Source: Rutstroemia sp. NJR-2017a BVV2 (Eukaryota; Ascomycota; Leotiomycetes; Helotiales; Rutstroemiaceae). Taken from it: a DNA stretch of 64,000 bases. The stretch is from positions 620,001 through 684,000 of the forward strand of contig NJPS01000062.1 of the NCBI GenBank assembly GCA_002946415.1. The letters are read 5' to 3'. Positions 1 to 14,100 of this stretch are shown here, piece by piece (within the stretch, counting starts at the first letter, position 1; the number at the start of each line of letters is the position of its first letter). Both the position numbers and the translations under genes were made by a program. The notes under the pieces were generated by a model. The model saw nothing but the letters and a program-made list of their open reading frames with translations, did no database searches and was not told the origin of the DNA.

Positions 1-255
1 TTTCTATTTCTTCTTGATATTAGCTCCGGAATCGAAACTAGTATAAATTATTTAAATAAGATAAATATCTATACTCGAAAATATTATTTTGTTTATAAGC
101 TAGAAGATAATTAAATTGAAATCTTCTTAGTTTTATCAAATTTTCATTTTTCTTTTATTTTATTTTCATTATCTAGAACTAGTTTTTTATTATCTCTTAA
201 TATTATTTAGTTTAAAAATATATTTAAAATACTATTACTATTTAACTATATAGAA
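1..255 (+). mobile_element. LINE-B 3'-end fragment, RIP-degraded
   Basis: This stretch matches the last coding codons and 3' untranslated part of LINE-B. The coding match is the segment around TSGIEASI...YLS, seen intact at 21,590-21,700 on the minus strand. It enters from outside the window and stops where the next LINE-B copy begins. CpA is almost absent. Only the 3' end is visible, so it is either a truncated copy or the target into which the 262-6,085 copy inserted. Confidence 0.7.
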
Positions 256-261
256 ATATTT

Positions 262-3200
262 CTTTGGCAATAGAAGAAAAAATATTCGAAAAAATAATAC
301 CAAATTTAAAAATATCAATATTGATATTAAATCTAACTATATATATTTCTGTAGATCGAATCTACTAATCTACTTAGTAATATACTTATTAGTTATCGAG
401 ATATTATTATTACAGTCAAAATAACAGATTTAGAAATTAAAATCTTTCAAAATCCTATCTAAATTAAACCTCCTTTAACTCCAACTTATCAATATATCTC
501 TAGATCTACTAGTAATTTTACTATTCGATTCTTATTTCTTATTAATAGAGATATTGATATAGATAATAATTCTTCTTTATCAAATATCTCGATTTTCAAT
601 CTAAATTTAGATATATCTAGTTTCAACTCGATTTTTAGTTTAGACTTACTAAATACTATTACAAATATTATTACTAGATCTAATAGAACTATCTACTATT
701 TTCTCAAATAAACTAATATATTTATCTCTTCTTAGTTAAGCAAAACTATTCGATTTTCTATTATTGAATCTACTATTAATACTATCCTAGATCTGGCTAA
801 TACTAAAATCCTCTAGATATATAATTTATTAATAGAAATATATTTAATTACAAAATTATATAAAAAACAATTTCAAATCCTCGATTTAATCGAGATATTT
901 AGAGAATATATCGAATTAGGAAAGCTACAAAAAGTTACAAATCAACTAGTTTCTTAAATTAATAATCTAGAATATACTATCTGAAAAATCGAAGCTAAGA
1001 CCAAAGCAGCTAGTGCTATTAATAATACTAATATTTCGATTCTCAAAAATCTCTTTATTCAGACTAATTCGACTAACTTAACTATTTCTAGTATTATTCT
1101 AGTTACTTTGGTAGCTAATTTATCTTCTAAATCTACTTTTATTTTAGTAGTATTAATAAATACTAATAGTATTTCTAGAAACTAGATTATAATCAAAAAA
1201 GCCTCGAAAAATATTAAAATCTAAAATCGATTAATTCTGATTTGAGATTCTGAAACTTCTTTTTCGGTATTAGTATTTCGAAATACTATTAATAAAATCT
1301 TCTTGGATAAAAATATTAAAGAACTAATAATTTTTTCTATTACTAGTACTAGTAATAAGAAAAATCTAGTAGTTATTAATATTAGTCTTTTTATTTCTAA
1401 TTTTCTAATCGAAAAAAGAACTATTTGGGAGTATTTAATTACTTTTAAATTAATAATTAAAGATAAATCTTGATATAAAATAGTTTTCTATAGAATTCTT
1501 ATTTTGGACTTCAATATACTTTATAGAATAAAACTAGTTTTGAATAAACTAAAGATTTTTAATTCTAATCTGAATTTAAAATCTATTAATATCTCTTATT
1601 AGTTATTTTTAGTAGAAAATTGAGTTATTAAATAAGATAGATTAGTAGTAATTTCTTTTGCTACTAAAGCAGAAACCGAAAGATATATTAGAAACCGGAT
1701 TTAGATAACTGAAATTAATATTAAAATTAAAAAGCTTCTAACTATTTCTAGATCTATTTAATATACTAAATATTAAGGATTTGGATATTTGGCTAAATTT
1801 TGTCGAAAAGGGACTAAATATAATCTCTATAGTGAACCTTATACTATATAATAGTATTATTATTTAATTTATAAATAAAATAGTTAGAAATATTTCTATT
1901 TAATTCCAAAATATACTAATTACAAAAATAATTATATTTCCACTTCAAAAAAATATGAAATTTATAAAGCTATTAAAGAAACTAGTTTATAATTAGTACT
2001 AGTATCTGGATTATCCAAATAAATCTTAACTGAAATTTAGTTATAACTAAATTAGTATTATAACTAACTATTAAACTAAAAATCGATTTAATTTTAATCT
2101 AAGAATTTTGGATTATAATTGAAAATCTAGATTATTCAAATAGTTAATCGATTTCTTATAATAGCTTTAGTTAAATTCTTCTAATTATTTTAGGATTTAG
2201 ATCTCGAATATTTATTTATATCTCGAAGATCTATAAATCTAATATTATATTAGTTTCTTCGAATTTAGATCCTGATCTATTAGTTTTATTAGTAACTAAA
2301 GAAAATAATATTTTCAAACTAATTAATCTTTATACCGAAAATAACTAAATCGAGGGAATTTTGACTAAAATAGTAAAAAGAAGTTTACTATCTAAAACTA
2401 TTTTAGCTAATTCAATGATTTTGGGTAATTTTAATCTTTATTATCTTTGATAGAACTTAAATAACTAAAATAGTTAAACTAATATTAAGCTAATTAGTTA
2501 GATAGAAAAGCAAAACTTAGAACTAATTAATAAATCTAGAATTATTATATTTTTCAGAAATACTAGTAAATCAGTTTTGGATTTTATACTAATTATATAA
2601 ATATTAGCTAAATATATTAATAACTAGTAAATACTAATTGATTTGAGATCTAATTATTTGCTAATTTTATTTACTTTGAAAGAAGAAAAGAAACTAATAT
2701 CTTCAAATAGATTAAAAGTAACTAGTATTTATTTTAATACCAAATTAGCAGATTGGGAGCTATTTTCAGACTATTTAATCAAAATTATAAAAAAATCGAT
2801 TATTCTAATTAATCTCTTTTCTAATTTCACTTGGCTAGATCTGAAATTAGACAAGATTATATAAAATTATCTGGAATCAATTAATTCGGAACTATCTTTA
2901 TTAATTCAATTAGTAACTAGCAAAGTTATTCCCAAAATTAAATCTAGTCTAAAAGCTAAATCTTGATAAACTCCAGAACTAAAAGAATTAAGAAAATCGA
3001 TATTACTAATTTAGAAAAAATTAAAAATCCAAAATAGCTAAGTTAGTTAAGGTTTTTATCAAGAACAGTATTAATTAGTTCGGAATTAGTACTTTTTAAA
3101 GATAAAACCAGTTAAAAAGAATTATTGAAATATTTTTCTTGAAAATAATAATTCCAAATCAATATTAAAGTTTTTAGTTATATCAAATTCTATTTAAACC

Positions 3201-6085
3201 GATTTCTTCTAGTAATTTCAAATAAAATTAGTTTTAAAAAGAAAGAAACTATTTTAAGATCTACTTTCTTTTCTCAACTATCTAGTTTGATTAGTTCAAA
3301 TTAGGAAGATTATAAAGTAGTTAATTGAAATTAGTCCAAACTTGCTAATTTCGAACTAATACTAATTTGCTTAATTAAAATTAAAGAGAAAACTCTAAAT
3401 CTAGATAAAATCATTTATGAAATTATTAATAAAGTTTATTTAGCTATTCCGGAGATATTTTATAAAGTCTTTATTTATCTAATCGATCTTGGTTATTATC
3501 TTCGATACTAGAAATAAATAACTAAAACTATTTTTAAAAAACTAACTAAATCTAATTATTTAGTTTCAAAAGCTTATAGAATAATTTCACTTTTGAACTA
3601 TTTAGATAAAATTAGTAAAAGAATACTAGTAAAAAAACTAAATTATTTAGCCAAGATTACTAACTTGTTATATAACTTCCAAATTAGTAGAAGATTTAAA
3701 AAATCAACTATTGATATCGAATTACTACTAGCAAATAAGGTTTAAGAAAATCATTTAAAAGGTTATAAAACATTGATTTTATTTTTGGATATTAAAAGAG
3801 CTTTCGATTATATCTCAAAAAATCAACTTTTAATTATTTTAAAAAGATTAAAACTTCTAATTAATCTTATTATTTGAATTAGCTACTTTCTGGAATACTA
3901 GTTACTTTATTTAAGTTTTGATAAATAATTAGAGGATTTTCAACTTATTTCAACTAGAATAGTCTGATTTTATCGATTCTTTTTTTAATTTATATAAAAG
4001 AATTATTTCTATCGATTTCTATCTCAATCTAGTTATATATAGATGATATCGCGCTAGTAACTAGCTTTACTAGTTTTAAAAAGAGTTGCAAAATTTTGAA
4101 AAAAGAAACTAATAAACTATATATCTTAGAAGAAGCAAGTAGTATTAAGTTTGATTTAGTTAAAACCGAATTAATTTATTTTTTCGGAAATAAATAAATT
4201 ACTACTAGAACTAATTCGGTTAAATTACCGAATAATCAATTAATACAACTTTCAAAAATGGTAAAGTAGTTAGAGATCTGGTTTGACAATATTTTATATT
4301 TCAATAAATATATTTTAACTAGAATTAGTTAAACTAAATTAGCTTTTTTCAGAACTAATTAGTTAGTTAATATAGAAAATAGATTTTCACTTTATATTAT
4401 ATATTAGTTATATATTGTTTATATTACTAATATCTCAGATTATAGATCTTTTATATAGTAGAAAAAACAAACTAAATTTAAAAGTTAATTTTAATATTTA
4501 TAAAATTTGGTATTTCGGAAGATCCTCGAGATATTCAGAACTAGTTTAATAATCCTTATAAAGATAGAAGCTACTTTAGTATTCTCTCAAACTTACTTAA
4601 ATATTATTATTTATTAATATATATTCTAGGCTCTCAAAATAACTGAAAATCATCTAATTTTCAAAGAAATCTAGACTAAATCGAAAGCTAATTATTATTT
4701 TCAAGATTATTTAATATCTATCTAAAAGGAAATAACCAAAATAATCTAATTAAGCAAATTAGATATTTAATATATTTATAAGTTCAGTTTCAGTATTTAG
4801 AATTAATTAGTTTATTCAAATTTCCACTTTAAGCTACTACTTTTTATTTAGTCGAAATTAGTAAACTATCTAAAGAGTTAAAAACTGAAAATTACAAAAA
4901 CTTAACTATTTTGCTAGTTTCGAATTAATACTTAGTTTATACTAATAGATTAAAACTAGTAGATTAAAAAAGAACTGGAATCAATCTAACTTTTTTTAAC
5001 TCTAACTAGAAACTAATCTAGAAATTTAATTAGAATATTGAGATTACTTAACTAGTTTATAATAACGAACTAATTAGAATAACTAAAGAAATTAAATTAG
5101 TAAACAAAATAGTTCAAAAAAATCAAAAATTCATTATTTTCTCAGATAATTAAGTTACTTTATAAAGGTTAAAATCACTTAGTAATAAACCAAGATAAAA
5201 TCAAATAGTACTAGTATACGAAACTAGCCGAGAAATAGTTAGAAAAGGAACTAAAATCAAATTGGTTTAGATTCTAGATTATTTCGAGATACTAGGTAAC
5301 GAAAAAGCGGATCTACTAGCCAAATCGGGAACTAAAATAGACTTGGTAACCCAAATAACTAGTTTCAACTACTTGGGAACTCAAATTAAACGAATTAAAA
5401 ATCAAAAGTAGTTAGAATCTCTTTTAAAAACTTTGGAAACTATATCGGAAACTAGTTTGCTTAGCTCAACTAGTTATTTAAAAAATTTTAAATCTACTTC
5501 TCGAAATTATATCCAAATTCCAAATTCGACTAAAAAAGCTACTATTAGTATCTTCTTCTAATTGAAAATCAGATATAGTTATTTAAAATCATATTTATAT
5601 TTATTAGAATATACTAGTACTAATAAATATATTTGTAAAGCAAAAGACACTTCTGAATATTTACTTTTAAATTATTTCTATTTTAGTCTAGCTCGGAGCA
5701 AGCTAAAAGATAAATTAGCTATAAATTATTTATTATTTCTATTTCTTCTTAATACTACCTCCGGAATCGAAGCTAGCATCGCTTATTTAAGCAAGATAAA
5801 AATTTGTATCTGAAAATATTATCTAGCTCGAGAATTAGTTGAGAATTAAATTGGATATTTAAATTGGAATGATTTTATTTTCATTTTTATCAAATTGATA
5901 TTTTCATTATTTTAGTTATTTTCATTTATTAAAACTAGTTCCTTACCATCTCTTGATACTATTTGGCTTAAAAATATATTTAAACATTATTTATATTTAG
6001 CTATTAACAGCCTTCAATCGCTAGCCGACCTATTATAGTCTTAGACTCAAAAAGGTTGTTAAAATAATAAATCAATTAATTAATC
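262..6085 (+). mobile_element. LINE-B, near full-length copy, heavily RIP-mutated
   Basis: A plus-strand non-LTR retrotransposon collinear with the better preserved minus copy at 21,355-27,175. The 5' end, ORF1 (about 900-2,050) and ORF2 follow in order. ORF2 shows an endonuclease remnant (about 2,030-2,660), the reverse transcriptase box YIDDIA (codons at 4,036-4,053), an RNase H remnant (about 4,930-5,330) and a C-terminal zinc-binding C...H...C motif (about 5,630-5,690). It ends in a 3' UTR closed by a tetranucleotide tail of the AATC/AATT type near 6,070. Many in-frame stops sit where the minus copy has Trp (TGG to TAG) or Gln (CAG to TAG), as RIP would produce. It cannot code for protein. 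Exact ends are uncertain by some tens of bases. Confidence 0.85.
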
Positions 6086-7085
6086 AAAGTTAATTGAGAA
6101 ATAATTGAAAAAAAGATTAAAATCAAACTAATTTAGATTCTAGATTATTTCGAGATACTAGATAACGAAAAAGTAGATTTATTAATTAAATTAAAAATAA
6201 AAATAAATTCTTTAATTAATATAATTAGTTTTAGTTATTTGGGGACTTAAATAAAATAAATCAAAAATCAAAAATAATCTTAATCTTTTTAAAACTTTGG
6301 AAATTAATTTATTTAATTTAACTAACTATTTAAAAATTTTTAACTTTTCTTCTCGAAATCGAATCCAAATCCCAAAATCGACTAAAAAAACTATTATTAA
6401 TATCTTCTATTAATTGAAATTAAATATAATTATTTAAAATTATATTTATATTTATTAGAATATACTAGTAATAATAAATATATTTATAAAACTAAAAAGA
6501 TTCTTAAATATTTACTTCTAAATTATTCTCTTTTTAGTTTAGTTTGAATCAAACTAAAAGATAAACTAATTATAAATTATTTATTATTCTTATTTCTTCT
6601 TAATATTAATTTCGGAATTGAAGTTAATATTATTTATTTAAACAAAATAAAAATCTATACTCGAAAATATTATTTAGTTTACAAATTAGAAGATAATTAA
6701 ATTGAATTATTAAATTAGATTTATTTTACTTTTCTTTTTTTTACTAAATTATTACTTTCCCGTTATTTTATTTTTATTAATTAGAATTAGTTTCTTATTA
6801 TCTCTTAATATTATTTAGCTTAAAAATATATTTAAAATATTATTAGTAGTTTATTATCAATTAATTTATTATAATCTTAGATTTAAAAAAATTATTAAAA
6901 TAATAAATTAATTAATTTATTTATTTATTATCTAGAATTAGTTTATTATTATTTCTTAATATTATTTGATTTAAAAATATATTTAAAATATTATATTTAT
7001 TTAATTACTAATAACTAACTATTAGCTAATTTATTATAATCTTAGATTCAAAAAAGTTATTAAAATCATAAATCAATTAATTATA
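6086..7085 (+). mobile_element. LINE-B 3' fragments (two in tandem)
   Basis: Positions about 6,095-6,915 repeat the end of LINE-B ORF2 (from late RNase H) and its 3' UTR. About 6,916-7,085 repeats the last 170 bp of the same 3' UTR. Both end in the family's conserved tip, read as a TTGTTAAAAT-like string followed by AATCAATTAATT. These are 5'-truncated insertions, the usual outcome of LINE retrotransposition, followed by RIP. Confidence 0.7.
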
Positions 7086-8215
7086 TTAAAATAAAAATAA
7101 ATTTTGAAGATAAATTAACTAATAGATTAACTAAAGTAATAATAATAATAATTAAATTAATTAAGTTAATTTGATTAAAAGAATTTTTAAAAATAATACT
7201 ATTCTCTTTATTAATAATATTAGTTTTTTTTTATTTCAACTTCGATTTTCTATATAATATATTCTAGATTATTAACTTGAAAAAGTAATTAATTAATAAC
7301 TTTTTATAATTTTTTTAATTTAGTATATTCTTTAAATATCTTGATTAGATCGAGAATTTAAATTCATTTATTATATAATTTAATAGCTGAATATATTTTA
7401 ACTAATAAATTATATATTTAGATAATTTTAATATTAGTTAAATTCAAAATAGTTAATTTAATAATAAAGAAATAAATAGTTTTATTTAGTTTAAAAGAAA
7501 TAAAAAAATTAGTTTATTTAGAAAAATAATAGATATTTCTATTAAATCTAATAATAGTATTTATAATAATATTAAATAGATTTAAATCGAAAATCCTATT
7601 TAGATTAGATATATTCAAATTTAGATTAAAAATAGAAATAATTAATAATATAGAATTATTATCTATTTCTATATTAATATTAATAAAAAGAAAAAATCAA
7701 ATAATAATATTATTAATAGATTTATAACTATATTAATAAATTGAAATTAAAAAAAATTTGATTTAAATAGAATTTTAACAAATTAAAATTCTCAAATTAG
7801 TTATTTTGATTATAATAATAATATTTCGATAATTAGAAAATATATTATTAAATAAATTAATAGATATAATTTATAAAATTATATATAATTAGATTTTATA
7901 TTAATATTAATATTTTTGGATTCGGAATTGTTTTTTTCAAATATTTTTTCTTCTTTTATTAAAAAATCGAAAATATATTACTAAATTAAAGTTAAAAAGA
8001 ATTCGATTTGAAAGAAATTTCGAAAAATTATTATTATTTGATTTCTAATTTCAGTTATTTTGATTTTAATAATAATATCTCGATAACTAAAAATTATATT
8101 ATAAAATAATCTAATAAATTCGATTTATAAAAATATAATTAATTAGATTTTATATTGAGTTTAATAATTTTGGATTTGGAATTATTTATTTCTAATATTT
8201 TTTTTATAGATAAAC
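7086..8215 (-). mobile_element. LINE-B 5' fragments (two), minus strand
   Basis: About 7,086-7,985 matches the 5' UTR and ORF1 start of LINE-B in the same orientation as 26,440-27,170. Shared landmarks include the strings around ttggattcgg near 7,915 and 27,143. About 7,995-8,215 repeats the extreme 5' end a second time. Isolated 5' ends are unusual for LINEs, which normally lose 5' ends, so they are probably pieces left after rearrangement or after interruption by other insertions. Confidence 0.6.
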
Positions 8216-8394
8216 TTTATCTAATTTATTTATAAATTATTATAATATTATATAATAATTATTTTAATCTTTATTAAATAATTTCAAATTATTTTATAAT
8301 TTAGAATATTTTTATTTAGTTATTAATTATATCTAAATTATTTATTAACTAAATTGTTTTAAGAATTCTAAAATATTTCAGTTTAAAATAATTT

Positions 8395-8925
8395 TAATTA
8401 TGAATATATAATATTTTTCTCGAAATCGAATTTAAATTCTAAATATAATTAAAAAAGTTATTATTAGTATTTTCTTCTAATTGAAAATTAGATATAAATA
8501 TATAAAATTATATTTATATTAATTAGAATATATTAATAATAATAAATATATTTATAGAATTAAAGAAATTCTCGAATATTTATTTTTAAATTATTCTTTT
8601 TTTAATTTAGTCCGAAGTAAATTAAAAGATAAATTAATTATAAATTATTTAATATTTTTATTTTTTCTCGATACTAATTTCGGAATCGAAATCAATATTA
8701 TTTATTTAAATAAGATAAATATCTATATTCGAAAATATTATTTAGTTTGTGAATTAGAAGATAATTAAATTGGAATTTTCTTAGTTTTATTAAATTTTCA
8801 TTTTTCTATTTTATTTATTTTCTTTATCTAGAATTAGTTTTTTATTATCTTTTAGTATTATTAAATTTAAATATATTTAAAATACTATTATTTAATTACT
8901 AATAACTAACTATTAATTACAAACT
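8395..8925 (+). mobile_element. LINE-B 3' fragment
   Basis: Matches the ORF2 C-terminus (zinc-binding segment) and part of the 3' UTR of LINE-B, with the usual RIP stops. It stops without the tetranucleotide tail. About 40 bp resembling the interior of the Gypsy LTR (compare 17,075-17,120) follow at about 8,926-8,966. The 8,216-8,394 stretch before it is AT-rich and not assigned. Confidence 0.65.
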
Positions 8926-9019
8926 TCTTATCTAAGTTACTATAATATTAATATACTATATCAACAACGAATAAATCAACCACAACATCGTAAATTATAC
9001 AATTCAATCAATCAAATAT

Positions 9020-10896
9020 ATTTAACTCTACTCTCCTCTATATTAGCTACCCCTAGAAGCTCGCACGAGCGTTGGGGAGCAAGTATAGAGGTCGACAGCC
9101 TAGCGACCCCTTGCGACGCGCCACAACGTGTCGACAAGCAGTGCACCAGAGCAACAGTACAGGAAGCAATTCAGACTATAGAGACATTCGTACAAGAAGA
9201 AAGTTGGCCTATCCGGATCCAGGATGCCTAGGCCAAGGTGTGCAGATCAGCACAAGAAGAAGCGACCCCAATGACGCATCGTACCGACGACGCGACTATA
9301 GCTATCACCGAGCTTAAGGCTCAGGTTAAAGACATCGCGGAAGCCGTACGAGGATTGACCAAAACTACCTGGACAGCTGCTCCGCTGTTGTACACAGCGG
9401 TACTCCAACGAGGGGCCAGCCAGCTTAAGGAAATGCCAGTGCCGGCTAGGAGGTTACGTGAAGTAACTATAGCTCCAGGCAAGGAGACTACAGTACAGAG
9501 ATAACGATCTGGTCAAGAGATTGTACGAGATATCAATACTAGTATTGAATACGAAGTAGCAATTGCTGCTAGAAGACTATAAAGTGGGGATATCTTGCTT
9601 ATATTTGAGACTGAGGAAGCAAGAAGATAGTAGGAAAAGAGCTCTAAGGTAACCAATATCTTCGAGGCTGATACTAGGATTTGTATAAAGGAGTATATAG
9701 TTTTAGTATATAGAATCAGAGTTTCTATAGTAAACCTATAGGACCAACAAATAACTATTAAGGTTATTTATATATAGAACTCTAAGATAGAGTAATTATT
9801 ATATAAATAGAATAGATATATAAAACCTTGAAGTATTATAAGAAAACTAGTTCTTTTTATATCGGATTTGTAAAACTTAAATAAACTAACTTATTTATTA
9901 AATAAAGTTTATTACTAAATAGCAAATTCTATAACTACAAAATCTTCTATAGAAACTATTAAACAATCTAGTATTTCAACTATTATTTATATAAATATAT
10001 AGCAAAATACTATTATAATATAGTTTGATATAGATATTATATAATAATTAGATATAAAACTAATAAATATCTAAAGAAAGAAGATTATATAGTATAATAG
10101 TATATTATCTATAAAGATAAGTATCTAGTATAAATAAGAAAATATTTAATATAACGAAAATATATAGAGATTATAAAGTAAGTATATATTAATAGATTTA
10201 TATAGTTCTAGATTTGTATAAAGTTAGATAAAGTTATAATATCTATCTTTATTTTGGTTTTTATTTTAGAAATAAATATCAACTTTATTTTATTCTAGAA
10301 ACTATTTATATTTAATAGAATTATAATAGATAATAATTTGAAAAGAGAAACTTTAAAAATTAAAAAGAGATAGAAAAAGTTCTTTATATATAAGATTCTA
10401 TAATAATTCTAAATAGATTTCTAGAATATATAATAAATTTTTTAACTCTTTTAGAATAAAAAGATTATAAATATTTCAATATAATATATAGAAGAATAAG
10501 AAAGTTATAGAACTACTTTTTATAGATTTTTAGATTTAATTATATAATATAATTATATTTCAAAAACTATAATAAAATATATTTTAGAATCAGATATATT
10601 ATTTAAATAATTCGGGTTTTATTTCTATATATAATAATTAGTAGAGAAGATATTACTTTCTAATCAATTAAAGAATAGATAATATTATTTGGAATATCTA
10701 CTTTTCTAATCTAGATCTTACTATTCTCAATATTTATATAGATAATATATATATCTAGATTTATAATATATATAGCGAACTTCCAAATAGATATAATATA
10801 ATTAATTATTTTTTACTAATTTCTCTTTTCTAAGAATACTTCTAAAGAAAAAAGAAATATATAATTTTTGAAGATTTCAATTTTTATTATCTACTT
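9020..10896 (+). mobile_element. LINE-A (Tad-like), part 1: ORF1 and 5' endonuclease
   Basis: A plus-strand LINE distinct from LINE-B. ORF1 is readable from about 9,150 to 9,770. It contains an Ala/Lys/Glu-rich helix region (ITELKAQVKDIAEAVRGL), then RSGQEIVRDINTSIE and SGDILLIFETEEARR. That layout is typical of Tad-type ORF1 gag-like proteins. In-frame TAA/TAG codons occur at Gln/Trp positions. From about 10,670 the endonuclease is visible (DIIWN...NIYIDN) and breaks off right after the conserved DFN motif near 10,873, where the Gypsy LTR starts. The first 600 bp are remarkably free of RIP. The 5' boundary is approximate. Confidence 0.75.
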
Positions 10897-11110
10897 TATA
10901 ACGAACTTTACGAAAATAGTTTGGAGTTAGTTTCTTATTTAAGATTTGTTTAGTCAAACTTTCTATCTAAACTATTATAGTATTAGTATATTATATATTC
11001 TATATATAATCAACTTTCTATATTTAAATTTTTCGAGTTCTAGAACTCTTTTAGTTCTTTAGTTATTAATTTTAAAACTAAATCTATTCTATTATTAAAG
11101 ATTTATTATA
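10897..11110 (+). repeat. 5' LTR of the Gypsy element
   Basis: Aligns without gaps over 214 bp to 17,017-17,230. Both copies begin tata and end ttattata, as expected when the usual TG...CA ends are changed by RIP to TA...TA. Confidence 0.85.
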
Positions 11111-14100
11111 TTATTAATAATTTATAATCTTACTAATTATACTAATAACTATCTAAATAATAATAACTAATTATCTTTTTTTATTTCTAATTACTTTAAT
11201 TACTAAGTAGTGAAAATAGATCTATTTTGAGAGATTCTCGATATATAGTAATTACTAATAACTTTTATAATATACTTTTTATTTAGTAATAATAAATAGA
11301 ATATCCTCCAAATATTCAATTAATATTTATTCTACTATTAGTAATATCTTATTTTCTAGATAGTATATCGATATCTAAGAAAGAATTAGTATAGATAATA
11401 ATAATAATAATAAAGATTAGAATAGAATTTTCTTTTAATAAAAAATATAAAGTTTAATATCTAATACTATTATTCTCCAAACTATTAATAAAAATATCGA
11501 TAACTAAGTAAATATAAATATACTAATATTAGAAAAATAGAATATCTTCTTTATAGAATAATTATAAGAATTCTCTAGAAAAATCGATAAACTAAAAAGT
11601 ATTTAATTATTAATTAAGTAGACTATACTAGTACCTTCAATAAGAGAATATATATATTTCTTTCAAGATACTCTATATATAGCAAATATATATAAGATAT
11701 AATAGCAATTCTATATATAAATCTATAATTTATCTATATTGATCAATTTAGTTCTTTACTATCTTAAGATAATAGATCTATATAATAAACTAAATAATAA
11801 TATAAATATTAAACTAAGTTTATAAAAAGTATTTATATTAAAATAACTCGAGATTTACTAATATATATTACTAATCAAGAGCTTCCAATAATAATATATT
11901 TTAAAATAGATATAAGATATAATACTAATATATCTCGAAAAGTTATATTTATAATAATTTCTTTTCTTAATAGTTATATAATTTATCGAATTAATAATAA
12001 CTTTCTTGACTAATCTAGTAGAAATATAATATATAGTTGATAAATATTATATATTTTATATAAATAATTTAAGTTTTATCAAGTTCTACTAATAGTTTAT
12101 ACTATTTGTTACTATTATAGATATTATAGATAAATATATCTTTTACTAGAATCTAATTATTAAAGTTATTAAGTTTTATCGATATATTATAAATATAGAA
12201 TATATAGCTAGCTAATCTCTTAAAGACGATATATAAATCTATTAATAGTTCGAAGTAAATAAAGTAGAAATCAAAACTATTAATACTATATATTCTGATA
12301 TTTCTATTAATAATCTTATTTATAGATTATAAGATAGATTCTATATTATAAATAAGAATAAGTTAATTATTTAAATAAAACAATCTAATATTCTATATAT
12401 ATATATATTTGCGAATTTATATTTTGATATTTTTATATTTATTAATACTTTATAATACTTTACTTCTTACTATAATATATCTACTTTTCAACTAAATAAT
12501 ATATAATATTATTTTATCTTTTTAGATAATTATAGTAAAGATCAAGTTAAGTTCTATATTCTTTATACTATAGATATAATTAAATATTCTGAAATAGATG
12601 AAGATTAAGAAACCTTTATAGATATCTAGAAAAATCCTATTTCGATTGAAATAGAGATAATTATTTATATAATTTATAAAAAGATAAACTAAATAAAAGA
12701 TATTATTTAGTAAAAGATTTCTTTCTAAATAGGTTAAGAAATATAAGATACTTAGATCTTATTACCTTAATAAGAAGAAAGTATATAATATTTCTATATA
12801 CTTTAATAAAGAATAATTTCTTTTTCCAATCTAAAACTTTTATTGATTTAGAAATAAATAGTTTTGTATTTATCAATATATTTTTCTTTAAATATCTTTC
12901 TCTTATTCTAAAATCTATTTTTAAATATTTGAAATCCTTTTTATAAATCAAAAGTTATAATAGTATTAAGAATTAAGAAATTATATATTATATTTTAATT
13001 AACTTTATAGTTGATAACTATATATAATTATTTATCTTCTTTTTAATTACTTACTTTAGATTCTAGTATATTATCTTAGAATAATAATAATTTGCTAAAT
13101 ACTATATATTTCTAGATTATATATATTATCGATTTAAGTAACTAACTGATTTGTTTTATATCTTTAACTATTTTATTAATTTTGAAATATAACTAGATAA
13201 TAATAAATTTATAATCAATTACTTTTATTAAGCTGATATTAATTAGAGAGATAGATAACTAAATATATTTTAGAGGAAAAAATATTTTCTAATCTAAACT
13301 AAAATAATTAATATAATTACTTTATTTTATAAACTAATCAAAAAGTACTTATCTAAATTAGAATTAGATCCTATTTTCTCTGATTTTGCTTTATTTAGTA
13401 AATTGAATTCTAGTATAGTTAAAGTAGTTCGAATTAGTACTAAGTTATTATATAAGAAGTTAACAAAGCTGAATATAATTAAGATAGAAAAAGAATTGAG
13501 AATAATAAAAATATTATCTTCTTTAGTTTCTAAATACTCTCTAAAACTTTTCTAAATACTTTTTATTATATATAAGTTCTCTATTATTGAAATTTATATT
13601 ATCTTAGATACTACTTTAAATATTATCTATAAAAGATATAATAATTACAAGCTATTTATTATAACTTTATAAAAGCTAGATAACCTAATTAACTAATATC
13701 GAGATATTTATAATAAAGAATAATAGAAAGTAATCTTTATAGTCTAATTTCTCTTTCTTTAATTTTAATAAATAGTTATATATTTTCTTCTATAAATAGA
13801 TACTACTAAGCTACTAATTCTTGATAAATATATTAATTATATTTATATCTTCTCTAAAGCTGAATCCGATATTTTATTATTTTATTATTTCTATAATTAT
13901 AAAATCTATTTAGAAGATAATAATAAGAAAGTACTAAAATAGAATTTATTTTATAAGATATCATTTAAAGAATTTGAAATTATTAAAGAGTATCTTATAA
14001 AAAATTTATTAAAGGATTTTATTAAATTTAGCTAAGTACTATTTATAGTTTCTATTCTCTTTATTAAGAAACCTATAGATAATTTATATTTCTATATCGA

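Noticed and set aside
12703..12951. 82-codon minus-strand open stretch
   Set aside because: Lies antisense within the Gypsy element, is Lys/Ile/Phe-rich as expected of AT-rich noise, and has no domain.
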